Positions 27,239 through 34,350 of a stretch of DNA of 38,701 nt are shown here, one piece after another; the stretch's first letter is position 1, and every line of letters starts with the position of its first letter. The translations under genes were made by a program, and so were the position numbers. The DNA lies in assembly GCA_052144935.1 (NCBI GenBank), contig JBKQPR010000272.1, forward strand, positions 1 through 38,701. Reading direction: 5' to 3'. This stretch comes from JOPF133 sp052144935. Its GTDB lineage: Bacteria > Acidobacteriota > Terriglobia > Bryobacterales > Bryobacteraceae. The notes under the pieces are model-generated. The model was not told the DNA's origin. It did no database searches and worked only from the letters and a program-made list of their open reading frames with translations.

Positions 27239-28276
27239 ATGAAAACGGACGCGCCGCTTCGGGCCAGGCATCAGGACATCTTGAATGCGATCGTCCGCGC
27301 CTACATCGAGACGGGGGAGGCGGTCGGTTCCCGAACGATTTCCAAGCGCCGCAGCCAGGATCTCAGCCCGGCCTCCATTCGCAATGTCATGGCGGACCTG
27401 GCCGACGAAGGCTATCTCTCGCAACCGCACACCTCGGCGGGACGCCTGCCCACGGCCAAGGCCTTCCAGTTCTACGTTCGCAGCCTCACCGCCATGCGTA
27501 TCGCCGCGTCCGAAGCCGAAAGGCTGCGCCACGAGTTCAGCGGGTTGCAAACTCTCGGCGCGCACATGGAGCGCTCCAGCTACATCCTCATGGAGTTGAC
27601 GCGCAACGTGGGGATCGCTGTGGCCATTCCTACGCTGGCCCAGCAACTGGAGCAGGTGGAGCTGGTCCCGCTCTCCGACCGGCGCGTTCTCATGATCCTG
27701 GTGACCAGCGACCATGTGGTGCGCAACCGTGTGGTCGCGCTCGATCAGCCCATTTCTCCGGATGAGCTCGCCTCCATCCGCAATTACGTGAACCGCAATT
27801 TTGGCGGCTGGCAGCTTGGCGATGTGTGCCGCGAATTGCTGCGGCGCATGACCGAGGAACGGGACCTTTTCGACGCGGTGATGCGCAATCTCCAGTTCTT
27901 CTTCCACAAGGGGCTGTTCGAGGTGGACACTTCTCCCGAGGTTCACATGGAAGGCGCCTCCAACCTGCTGGGTCTGGATCTGCACCTCACCCGCGAAAAG
28001 ATGCGCGAGTTGCTGCGCGCGCTGGAAGAGAAGAAGCGGTTGATGGAATTGCTGGATCGTTTCCTGGAACCGAGTCCCGGGGAAATCCAGGTCCGCGTGG
28101 GTCTGGAAGAGGCTCATCCGGCCATGAAGGACCTGGCGCTGATCGGCATGACCGTCCGTATGTCCAGCGGCCTGCCCGCCAAGGTGGCCGTGCTCGGCCC
28201 CATGCGCATGCATTATGAGCGCGCCATGGCGGTGGTGCTGCAAACCAGCCGGGCGTTGGAGAGTGCCCAGTTTTAG
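27239..28276 (+). CDS. hrcA: Heat-inducible transcription repressor HrcA
   Basis: A 345-residue repressor of class I heat-shock genes. The N-terminal winged helix reads RHQDILNAIVRAYIETGEAVGSR and SPASIRNVMADLADEGYLSQPHTSAGRLPT, a strong family signature. The GAF-like middle and C-terminal dimerisation segments are complete (VVLQTSRALE near the end). ATG start with AAGGGG upstream. It heads a unit with grpE and dnaJ. HrcA normally binds CIRCE and is itself autoregulated, but no CIRCE copy is visible before this operon. Confidence 0.97.
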   Translation: MKTDAPLRARHQDILNAIVRAYIETGEAVGSRTISKRRSQDLSPASIRNVMADLADEGYLSQPHTSAGRLPTAKAFQFYVRSLTAMRIAASEAERLRHEFSGLQTLGAHMERSSYILMELTRNVGIAVAIPTLAQQLEQVELVPLSDRRVLMILVTSDHVVRNRVVALDQPISPDELASIRNYVNRNFGGWQLGDVCRELLRRMTEERDLFDAVMRNLQFFFHKGLFEVDTSPEVHMEGASNLLGLDLHLTREKMRELLRALEEKKRLMELLDRFLEPSPGEIQVRVGLEEAHPAMKDLALIGMTVRMSSGLPAKVAVLGPMRMHYERAMAVVLQTSRALESAQF

Positions 28277-28322
28277 AGACCTGGCGCGCCGCTGGCCGTG
28301 CGATCCGGCGGCGCCGCTTTGT

Positions 28323-28328
28323 TAAACT
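28323..28328 (+). promoter_or_regulatory. -10-like element just before grpE
   Basis: TAAACT ends 7 bases before the GTG start of grpE, the spacing expected for a leaderless start. The -35 region is poor, so this may be a minor internal promoter. Confidence 0.3.
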
Positions 28329-28335
28329 AAAGAAA

Positions 28336-28875
28336 GTGGATAGTCAGAATCTCAATACGAATTCTCCGGAAGTGTCCGAGGAAGAAGCTCTTCCGGTCCC
28401 AACGCTGGAAGGTCAACTGGCCGCCGTTACTAGCGAGTGCGACCGTTTGGAGACCGAAAAGGCTGAACTGCAGGATCGCCTGCTGCGCACCCGCGCCGAG
28501 TACGAAAACGCCCGGCGCCGCGCCGAGAAAGAGCGGTCGGATTTCCTGCAATTCGCCGGCATGGAACTGGTTCGCGATCTGCTGCCCGTGCTGGACGATT
28601 TCGAGCGCGCCCTCAAGGTCGAAGGCGCAACCCCGGACTACGCCAGGGGAGTCGATCTGATATACCAGCGCCTTTACGAAACCCTCAAGAAAATGGGCCT
28701 GGAGCCGGTCCGCACCGGAGGTCTCAAGTTCGACCCGAACCTGCACGAGGCCGTGCAGCGCGTGGAGACCGCCGAGGCCGAAGACCAGACCATTCTCAGC
28801 GAGTTTCAGCGCGGCTATAATTTCAAAGGAAGGCTTCTCCGGCCCGCCATGGTGAAAGTGGCGGTCAAACCATAA
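28336..28875 (+). CDS. grpE: Nucleotide exchange factor GrpE
   Basis: A 179-residue DnaK exchange factor. An acidic N terminus is followed by a long coiled coil (about 25-75: LAAVTSECDRLETEKAELQD, RAEYENARRRAEKE), then the four-helix and beta parts with LVRDLLPVLDDFERAL, FDPNLHEAVQ and GYNFKGRLLRPAMVKVA. The GTG at 28336 is the likely start because no upstream in-frame start gives conserved sequence. There are 59 bases after hrcA and a 5-base gap to dnaJ. Confidence 0.97.
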   Translation: MDSQNLNTNSPEVSEEEALPVPTLEGQLAAVTSECDRLETEKAELQDRLLRTRAEYENARRRAEKERSDFLQFAGMELVRDLLPVLDDFERALKVEGATPDYARGVDLIYQRLYETLKKMGLEPVRTGGLKFDPNLHEAVQRVETAEAEDQTILSEFQRGYNFKGRLLRPAMVKVAVKP

Positions 28876-28880
28876 GTGCA

Positions 28881-30011
28881 GTGAATCCAGTGGCCAAAAG
28901 AGATTACTACGAAGTTCTCGGTGTGGAGAAGGGGGCTGGCGAGTCCGACATCAAGGGCGCTTACCGCAGACTGGCGCTCAAATTCCACCCCGACCGCAAC
29001 CCCGACGATCCCCAGTCCGAGGATCGGTTCAAGGAAGCCTCCGAAGCTTACAGCGTGCTGAGCGATCCGCAGAAGCGCGCCGCTTACGACCGCTTCGGAC
29101 ACGCCGGCTTGCAGACCTCCGCCGGCGGACAGCCGGGCTTCAACCCCGAAGCCTTTGCCGATTTCAGCGACATTCTGGGCGATTTCTTCGGATTCGGCGA
29201 CCTGTTCGGCGGAGGCGGCAAGCGCCGCAGCCGCGCCCAGCGGGGCGAGGACATCCGCTACGATCTGGAGATCAGCTTCCACGAAGCCGTGTTCGGGATG
29301 AGCGCCGACATCCAGGTGCCGCGCATGGAAGTGTGCGACCGCTGCGATGGCTTAGGCAGCGAGCCGGGCAGCAAGCCGGCCACCTGCCCCACCTGCAACG
29401 GACGCGGCGAAGTCCTCTACCAGCAGAGCTTTCTCTCCATCCGCCGCACCTGCAGCACCTGCGGCGGCGCCGGCCAGATCATCCGCAATCCCTGCGGCCA
29501 GTGCCGCGGTCAGGGTTACCGGCAGGCCATGCGCAAGCTCAAGATCAACATTCCGGCTGGTGTGGACGAAGGCACGCGGCTGCGCCTGTCTAACGAAGGC
29601 CAGCCCGGCCCGCATGGCGGCCCTCCCGGCGATCTATACGTCTTCCTGAAAGTGAAGGAGCACCCCTTCTTCGAGCGCCACGAGAACGATCTGCACTGCA
29701 CCATCCCCGTGAACATTGCGCAAGCGGCGCTGGGCGCCGAGATCGAAGTCCCCACCCTGGATTCGCCATTGCGCCTGAAGATTCCGGAAGGCGCTCAGCA
29801 CGGCGCCCAGTTCCGCTTCCGGAACAAGGGCGTTCCGCAGGTGAACGGCGGCGCCCGCGGCGACCTCTATGTGCATCTCGACATCCGGATCCCCGCGCGC
29901 CTGACCCGCGAACAGCGCCGGCTCCTGGAGCAGTTGCGCGAAACCCTCCCGGTGGATAACTCGCCCGCCGAGAAGGGCCTCTTCGAGAAGGTCAAAGACT
30001 ACTTCATGTAA
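28881..30011 (+). CDS. dnaJ: Chaperone DnaJ (Hsp40)
   Basis: A full-length 376-residue DnaJ. It has a J domain with the HPD motif (LKFHPDRNPDD), a Gly/Phe-rich linker and four CxxCxGxG zinc-finger repeats (CDRCDGLG, CPTCNGRG, CSTCGGAG, CGQCRGQG), followed by the two substrate-binding sandwiches. A second GTG at 28890 gives the classical start MAKRDYYEVLG and may be the true one; the first GTG adds three residues. It ends the hrcA-grpE-dnaJ unit. dnaK is not in the window. Confidence 0.97.
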   Translation: MNPVAKRDYYEVLGVEKGAGESDIKGAYRRLALKFHPDRNPDDPQSEDRFKEASEAYSVLSDPQKRAAYDRFGHAGLQTSAGGQPGFNPEAFADFSDILGDFFGFGDLFGGGGKRRSRAQRGEDIRYDLEISFHEAVFGMSADIQVPRMEVCDRCDGLGSEPGSKPATCPTCNGRGEVLYQQSFLSIRRTCSTCGGAGQIIRNPCGQCRGQGYRQAMRKLKINIPAGVDEGTRLRLSNEGQPGPHGGPPGDLYVFLKVKEHPFFERHENDLHCTIPVNIAQAALGAEIEVPTLDSPLRLKIPEGAQHGAQFRFRNKGVPQVNGGARGDLYVHLDIRIPARLTREQRRLLEQLRETLPVDNSPAEKGLFEKVKDYFM

Positions 30012-30055
30012 AGTGGGCGGGGTGGGCCCGCTGGGGCTGGGACGCGCCCCCGCTG

Positions 30056-31039
30056 CTATAAGTGCCACTCCACCCAATCCAGCATTTCCTTCTGCCGGGT
30101 GGTCTGTCCCATGGCCACTTCCAGGTTGAGGTAGCGAAAACCGCGCGCCGCCGCCTGCCGCGAAAGCGAACCGTCGTCTTCCTTGGGAGCGTGCTGCTGC
30201 AGCACCACGTTATAGGGCGAAGCCGTTAGTTTGCGGAAGTCTTCCGGATCGGTGCATAGCAGGAACGCATGCGGATTGTCCGGCTCGCGGATGGATCCCG
30301 CGTCACTGATGGGTTCCTCGCTCGCCACCGAGTATCCCGCCGAGTTGTTGTGCAGCGCGATAGTCAGCCCGCCTTTGGGCGGGGTGAGCGCGCGCACCAG
30401 CTTTTCGCGGCCGCGGTCCAACAGCGCGAGGGCCGCCTGGACCCGCTCGGGCGGCCAGTCCCGATTGAGCTGCTTCAGATTGGCCTGGGCCCCCAGGCGC
30501 GAAAACATGCGGTTGGGGTCGAGTTTGCCGCCCCCGATGGCCACCTCACGGGTATGGTTCTCGATGAGATAGGCGATGCCCTCGTGCGCCTGCATATGCC
30601 GGGTGAGCACTTGGCGGGCGCTCTCCTCATTACCGTGGATCAGCAAATAGCGGCGTGGAACGTTGCCGTTGCGAACGATCCGGAAGCGCGCCCCCGCCAG
30701 TTCGATGTGTTTGGGCCGCAGGAACGGCAGCCAGCCGAGAATCGATCCCGTCGCCAGAAACTCGCGCCGCGAGAATCCGCCGATCGGGAGGTCCGCATCG
30801 AAGCCGCCGCCGTTCCGCGGGCAACCCGCCCGATCGCGCGGGCCCGCGCCGGACGGTGCGCCCCGGCTACGTCCACCCACTGCACCGCTGCTTGTTGCAG
30901 GGTCGCGTGGGCCCGCGCCGGGGCCGTGGCGACCCGGCGGGAGGCCATCCGGCGCATGCGGGCAACCCACAAGGTACCGGGAACCCGTGCCGAGGCCATG
31001 GCGACCTGGCGGGAGGGCGCCGGACGTTGCGCCCCTCAC
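30056..31039 (-). CDS. Tat-exported zinc hydrolase-like protein (M14/AstE fold)
   Basis: A 327-residue protein started by a GTG that overlaps the preceding stop as GTGA. Residues 1-80 are a repeat-built Gly/Pro/Arg-rich stretch, unusual before a Tat signal (SRREFLATGSILGWLPFLRP, 90-109). The mature part carries the marks of zinc carboxypeptidase/succinylglutamate-desuccinylase-like enzymes: HGNEE (His135, Glu138), DPNRMF (Asn176-Arg177), ALHNN (His230) and YLNLEV (Glu307 as candidate base). This suggests an amide- or peptide-bond hydrolase in the periplasm. The family call is motif-based inference and the substrate is unknown. If a later start is used, none is an ATG. Confidence 0.65.
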   Translation of the reverse strand: MRGATSGALPPGRHGLGTGSRYLVGCPHAPDGLPPGRHGPGAGPRDPATSSGAVGGRSRGAPSGAGPRDRAGCPRNGGGFDADLPIGGFSRREFLATGSILGWLPFLRPKHIELAGARFRIVRNGNVPRRYLLIHGNEESARQVLTRHMQAHEGIAYLIENHTREVAIGGGKLDPNRMFSRLGAQANLKQLNRDWPPERVQAALALLDRGREKLVRALTPPKGGLTIALHNNSAGYSVASEEPISDAGSIREPDNPHAFLLCTDPEDFRKLTASPYNVVLQQHAPKEDDGSLSRQAAARGFRYLNLEVAMGQTTRQKEMLDWVEWHL

Positions 31040-31191
31040 TCGGTCTCCTCCCCGGGCGGCTTCTTATGCTTGGGCTTTTTCCGGCTGGCTTTGGGCTCGA
31101 TGGGTTTGGCCGCGGGAACCGTGCCCACCCGTTCCCGTGCGATCGCCTTCACTTCCTTGGACACATCAAAGCGCTTTTTCTTGGGCGGCAA
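31036..31191 (-). CDS. Small basic protein between response regulator and Tat hydrolase
   Basis: A 51-residue frame starting at a TTG with GGAGG four bases upstream, inside the last codons of the response-regulator gene. It reads MPPKKKRFDVSKEVKAIARE at the N terminus and ends in a lysine-rich tail (KPKHKKPPGEETE). Its stop overlaps the next GTG start as GTGA. The nested overlaps, the ribosome site and the strongly biased composition support a real gene. The function is unknown; the basic tails suggest nucleic-acid or acidic-surface binding. Confidence 0.55.
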   Translation of the reverse strand: MPPKKKRFDVSKEVKAIARERVGTVPAAKPIEPKASRKKPKHKKPPGEETE

Positions 31192-31534
31192 GCATCCTCC
31201 GCACCGCCGAGGCCAGCATTTCCGGGGAAAACGGCTTGGGCAGAAACATCACCCGTCCCGGCGCGGCGGCTGCCATGGCGGCCATATCCACAGGATACCC
31301 GCTGGTCGCGATCACTCGCAGCGAAGAGTTGGCCCCCAGCATCCGCAGAGTGAGATCCTGCATGCTCAGGCCCGCCATGGTGGCGTCCACCACGGCCACT
31401 GAGAATTCCGGTTGCGTGCCCTCGGCTGCCGCCCAGGCTTGCTCCGTGGTATCCGCCGTCACCACCGAATGACCCAGCCGCGCCAGATACGCGCTCATCA
31501 TCTTCAATAGCGGCGGCTCGTCGTCTACGATCAA
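31166..31534 (-). CDS. Receiver-only response regulator
   Basis: A 122-residue CheY-like receiver domain with the acidic pair in VDDEPP, the phospho-acceptor Asp50 (VAVVDATMAG), the switch residue region VIATSG and the lysine in FLPKPFSP. There is no output domain. The start is a TTG at 31534; the frame upstream has no ATG or GTG. It is divergent from yjbQ with a 49-base gap, and its 3' end overlaps the small basic protein by 26 bases. The partner kinase is not apparent; the CpxA-like kinase nearby has its own OmpR-type partner. Confidence 0.85.
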   Translation of the reverse strand: MIVDDEPPLLKMMSAYLARLGHSVVTADTTEQAWAAAEGTQPEFSVAVVDATMAGLSMQDLTLRMLGANSSLRVIATSGYPVDMAAMAAAAPGRVMFLPKPFSPEMLASAVRRMLAAQEKAL

Positions 31535-31571
31535 GATGCGTCCCGTGGTTTTCCCTTCAGTCCCTAGCGTG

Positions 31572-31577
31572 TATGAT
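31572..31577 (+). promoter_or_regulatory. -10-like element of yjbQ
   Basis: TATGAT ends 6 bases before the yjbQ ATG, consistent with a leaderless mRNA. A weak -35 (TTTTCC) lies 17 bases upstream. Confidence 0.4.
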
Positions 31578-31583
31578 TTCGCT

Positions 31584-31997
31584 ATGCGATTCTATACGGA
31601 ATATCTCACATTTCAAACTGCCCGACACCGGGAATATTTGAACATCACGGAAAAGGTACTAAGTACTATTGGTAAATCCAGTATCCAGGAGGGCATGGTG
31701 CTGGTCTCCGCGATGCACATTACCGCGGGCGTGTGGGTCAACGACGCCGAAGACGGTTTGATCGCCGATATCGACGAGTGGCTCGAACATCTCGCGCCAT
31801 TCCGCCAGAACTACCGCCATCACCGCACCGGGGAAACCAATGGCGATTCCCATTTAAAGAGCCTGCTGGTGCATCACCAGGTAATCGTGCCTGTAACCAA
31901 GGGCAAACTGGATTTCGGCCCGTGGCAGCAGGTTTACTATGCCGAGTTCGACGGCCAGCGCCCCAAGCGCGTCATTATTAAGGTGATGGGCGAGTAA
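31584..31997 (+). CDS. yjbQ: YjbQ/UPF0047 family protein
   Basis: A 137-residue protein of the YjbQ family (E. coli YjbQ has weak thiamine-phosphate synthase activity). Conserved segments are MHITAGVWVNDAEDGL, the histidine-rich YRHHRTGETNGDSHLKS and FGPWQQVYYAEFDG. The ATG at 31584 (MRFYTEYL) is preferred over an upstream start that would add 16 non-conserved residues. It is complete and monocistronic by appearance. The physiological role is not established for the family. Confidence 0.92.
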   Translation: MRFYTEYLTFQTARHREYLNITEKVLSTIGKSSIQEGMVLVSAMHITAGVWVNDAEDGLIADIDEWLEHLAPFRQNYRHHRTGETNGDSHLKSLLVHHQVIVPVTKGKLDFGPWQQVYYAEFDGQRPKRVIIKVMGE

Positions 31998-32013
31998 GGC
32001 GGGCGCGCCGCGG

Positions 32014-32126
32014 AAACGCTTGACGCGGGGACGCGGAGAAGGCAAACGATTTGGGTTCTCCGCGTTTTTCTCCGCGCCCTCCGCGTCCGCGCGCCTCCGC
32101 GTCCGCGCCCTCCGCGTCAAGCGTTT
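32014..32126. repeat. Long inverted repeat with tandem ctccgcg units
   Basis: aaacgcttgacgcgg (32014-32028) and ccgcgtcaagcgttt (32112-32126) are perfect 15-bp inverted copies. The loop between them holds about eight ctccgcg-type units. Similar 'ctccgcgtc' intergenic repeats are scattered in many GC-rich genomes. The element lies between yjbQ and the OmpR-type regulator. Confidence 0.75.
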
Positions 32127-32196
32127 TCCTTGTCCCTGAACGACGACCTCCGTCGGCGCCGGGGGCAGTCCGCCGGTTTTCGCCCACCCCAGGTTT

Positions 32197-32202
32197 TATA
32201 AT
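32197..32202 (+). promoter_or_regulatory. Consensus -10 of the regulator-kinase operon
   Basis: A perfect TATAAT ends 7 bases before the GTG start of the response regulator, which places the transcription start at the initiation codon. The -35 region (about 32174-32179) is poor. No ribosome site fits in the remaining space. Confidence 0.55.
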
Positions 32203-32209
32203 CTTAACC

Positions 32210-32905
32210 GTGCACATATTGCTGGTGGATGACGATGGCGAGCTCTGCTCGCTGCTCAAAGAGTTCCTCACACGCGAAGGCTTCACGGTACAGTGCGAGC
32301 ACGAAGGCCACCGGGGCCTCTCCGCCGCTCTGGATCCCGGTGTCGGTCTGGTGGTCCTGGATGTCATGCTGCCGGGGATCGACGGCTTCGAGATCCTCCG
32401 CCGCCTGCGCCCGCAGAGCCACGTCCCGGTGATCATGTTGACCGCCCGCGGCGAGGATGTCGACCGCATCGTGGGCCTGGAGTTGGGGGCCGACGATTAC
32501 CTGCCCAAGCCCTTTAATCCACGCGAGCTGGCCGCCCGCATCCGCGCCATCCTGCGGCGCTACGAACCTCGCCCGGCTGTTCAGCCCGCGGCCCGCATTG
32601 AAGTGAACGGCGTCGCGCTCGACCCCGGCACCCGCCAGGTCGCTTCCAACGGCCAGCGCGTCGAACTCACCACCTTCGAGTTCGATATCCTCGAAATGCT
32701 CATGCGCGCCGCCGGCCGCGTGCTCTCCCGCGACGCGCTCATGGAAAACTTCTACAACCGCAAGGCCACTCCCTTCGACCGCTCCATCGACATGCACATC
32801 AGCCACCTGCGCAAGAAGCTGGAGCGCGGCGACGATCTCATCAAAACCATCCGCGGCGTCGGCTACCAGTTCTGCCGCACGCCCGAGGAAGCCGTCGCCG
32901 AATGA
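32210..32905 (+). CDS. OmpR-family response regulator (CpxR-like)
   Basis: A 231-residue DNA-binding response regulator. The receiver domain has VDDD, the phospho-acceptor Asp51 (VVLDVMLPG) and lysine in DYLPKPFNP. The C-terminal winged helix has ELTTFEFDILEMLM, RVLSRDALMENFYN and SIDMHISHLRKKL, ending VGYQF. The GTG at 32210 is chosen because it gives the exact domain start MHILLVDDD. The frame further upstream runs through the ctccgcg repeat and is Pro/Arg junk. Its stop overlaps the kinase start as ATGA. Regulator and kinase form a coupled CpxR/CpxA-type pair. Confidence 0.94.
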   Translation: MHILLVDDDGELCSLLKEFLTREGFTVQCEHEGHRGLSAALDPGVGLVVLDVMLPGIDGFEILRRLRPQSHVPVIMLTARGEDVDRIVGLELGADDYLPKPFNPRELAARIRAILRRYEPRPAVQPAARIEVNGVALDPGTRQVASNGQRVELTTFEFDILEMLMRAAGRVLSRDALMENFYNRKATPFDRSIDMHISHLRKKLERGDDLIKTIRGVGYQFCRTPEEAVAE

Positions 32906-34209
32906 GAACCCTGTTTGCCAAAATCCTGCTGTGGTTCTGGTGCACCGTCGCCATCACCTTGGTGGGATCGGCGTTCGTCTCCGCCCTGGGCCACAACCCC
33001 AGCGCGGCCGAGCAGGAAGCGCCCGCCGCCCGCCTGGTCAATTTCACGCTCGAAGAGGCGCGCGCGGCTTACGAAACCGGCGGCCGGCCGGCGCTCCAGA
33101 TCTTCATGGACAACCTCTACCGCATTTACGACGCCAAGGGGATCCTCACTGACGAATCCGGCCGCGACCTGCTCACTAACCAGGACCGCTCCGACCTGGT
33201 GCTGCGCGCGCGCACGCGATCGCCCTTCGCCGTGTTCCGGGCGGGCCTGACCACGGTGCCCCGCGCGGCCGACGACGGGCGCTACTGGTTTTTCTTCATC
33301 GGGCCGCGCGCCAGTGTGGGCATCGGCTTCCTGACTCCCGATCACGTCTTCATGATGGGCGCGGCGGTGCTGCTGTGCTACTGGCTGGCCTTCCATCTCA
33401 CGCGCCCCGTGCGCGAGTTGCAAAAGGCCGTCGAGCGTTTCGGCAAGGGGGATCTCTCGGCCCGCGTGGGTTCCACCCGCCGCGACGAGCTGGGCCAGCT
33501 CGCCGGCGCCTTCGACCGCATGGCCGGGCGCATCGAAACGCTGCTGGCCGCCGAGCGCCGTCTGCTGCTCGACATTTCCCACGAGCTGCGCTCGCCGCTG
33601 GCGCGCCTGGGCGTGGCCGTCGAGCTGGCCCGCTCGGGCGAAGACCGCAATGCCGCACTCAACCGCATCCAGAAGGAATCCGACCGCCTCAACGCCCTGG
33701 TGGGCCAGCTTCTGCAAGTGACGCGGGCCGAGGGCGACCCCAATTCGCTGCGCCGCCACCCCGTCCGGCTCGACGAGCTGGTCGAGCAGTTGGTCAACGA
33801 TTCCGGCATTGAAGCCGCTGCCCACGACTGTGCCGTCACCTATGAGAAGCGCGAGCCGGTCACCGTGGAGGGCGACCCCGAGCTGCTGCGCCGCGCCGTG
33901 GAAAACGTGATCCGCAACGCCATCCGCTACGCGCCGCCGCAATCGGCCGTGGAAGTTTCCCTGGCGCGCAACAATGGCAAGGCCGTGGTGGACATCCGCG
34001 ACCACGGCCCCGGAGTTCCCGACGAAGCCCTTCCGCGCCTGTTCGACGCCTTTTACCGCGTGGAGAGCGACCGCAACCGCTCGAGCGGCGGCATCGGCCT
34101 GGGGCTTTCCATCGCGCGCCGCGCCATCGAGCTGCATAAGGGCAGCATCCGAGCCCAAAACGCACAGCCGGGGCTGGAAGTAATCATGGAACTTCCGGTG
34201 GCGGCGTGA
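32902..34209 (+). CDS. CpxA/RstB-like sensor histidine kinase
   Basis: A 435-residue inner-membrane sensor. TM1 is about 8-28, a periplasmic region about 29-147, TM2 about 148-166, and a HAMP linker about 165-218. The HisKA domain has phospho-acceptor His227 (LLLDISHELRSPLARLG). The ATPase domain has the N box NVIRNAIRYA, DHGPGVPDEAL and the G box GGIGLGLSIARR. It overlaps the response-regulator gene by ATGA. The sensed signal is unknown; CpxA relatives respond to envelope stress, which would suit the many secreted proteins here. Confidence 0.94.
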   Translation: MRTLFAKILLWFWCTVAITLVGSAFVSALGHNPSAAEQEAPAARLVNFTLEEARAAYETGGRPALQIFMDNLYRIYDAKGILTDESGRDLLTNQDRSDLVLRARTRSPFAVFRAGLTTVPRAADDGRYWFFFIGPRASVGIGFLTPDHVFMMGAAVLLCYWLAFHLTRPVRELQKAVERFGKGDLSARVGSTRRDELGQLAGAFDRMAGRIETLLAAERRLLLDISHELRSPLARLGVAVELARSGEDRNAALNRIQKESDRLNALVGQLLQVTRAEGDPNSLRRHPVRLDELVEQLVNDSGIEAAAHDCAVTYEKREPVTVEGDPELLRRAVENVIRNAIRYAPPQSAVEVSLARNNGKAVVDIRDHGPGVPDEALPRLFDAFYRVESDRNRSSGGIGLGLSIARRAIELHKGSIRAQNAQPGLEVIMELPVAA

Positions 34210-34262
34210 TCGCAGTGGGACAGGTGGTGGGGCGCCCCCTGGTCTCCGGGCCCGCCTGCCAA

Positions 34263-34282
34263 TGCGGCGGCGTAACGCCGCA
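34263..34282. terminator. Short GC hairpin after the histidine kinase
   Basis: gcggcg-taa-cgccgc forms a 6-bp stem at 34267-34281 with a three-base loop, 54 bases after the kinase stop. There is no T-run, so termination is uncertain. Confidence 0.3.
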
Positions 34283-34314
34283 GTCTGAAAGAGATTAACG
34301 TTCCTCAACCGGAG

Positions 34315-34343
34315 TTGGGCGAAACCCTCGGAGGCAGTACAAT
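34315..34343 (+). promoter_or_regulatory. Promoter of the secreted subtilase, probably leaderless
   Basis: TTGGGC (34315-34320), a 17-base spacer and TACAAT (34338-34343), with the ATG beginning 8 bases after the last T. The expected transcription start coincides with the start codon. Confidence 0.6.
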
Positions 34344-34350
34344 CGTCAAC

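Noticed and set aside
32051..32209. N-terminal extension of the OmpR-type regulator
   Set aside because: The frame is open, but it reads through the ctccgcg repeat and gives Pro/Arg/Ser-rich sequence. The receiver domain begins exactly at the GTG at 32210.
32863..34308. A 481-codon open frame opposite the histidine kinase
   Set aside because: Antisense shadow in GC-rich sequence. The plus-strand kinase has all its catalytic boxes and a coupled start.
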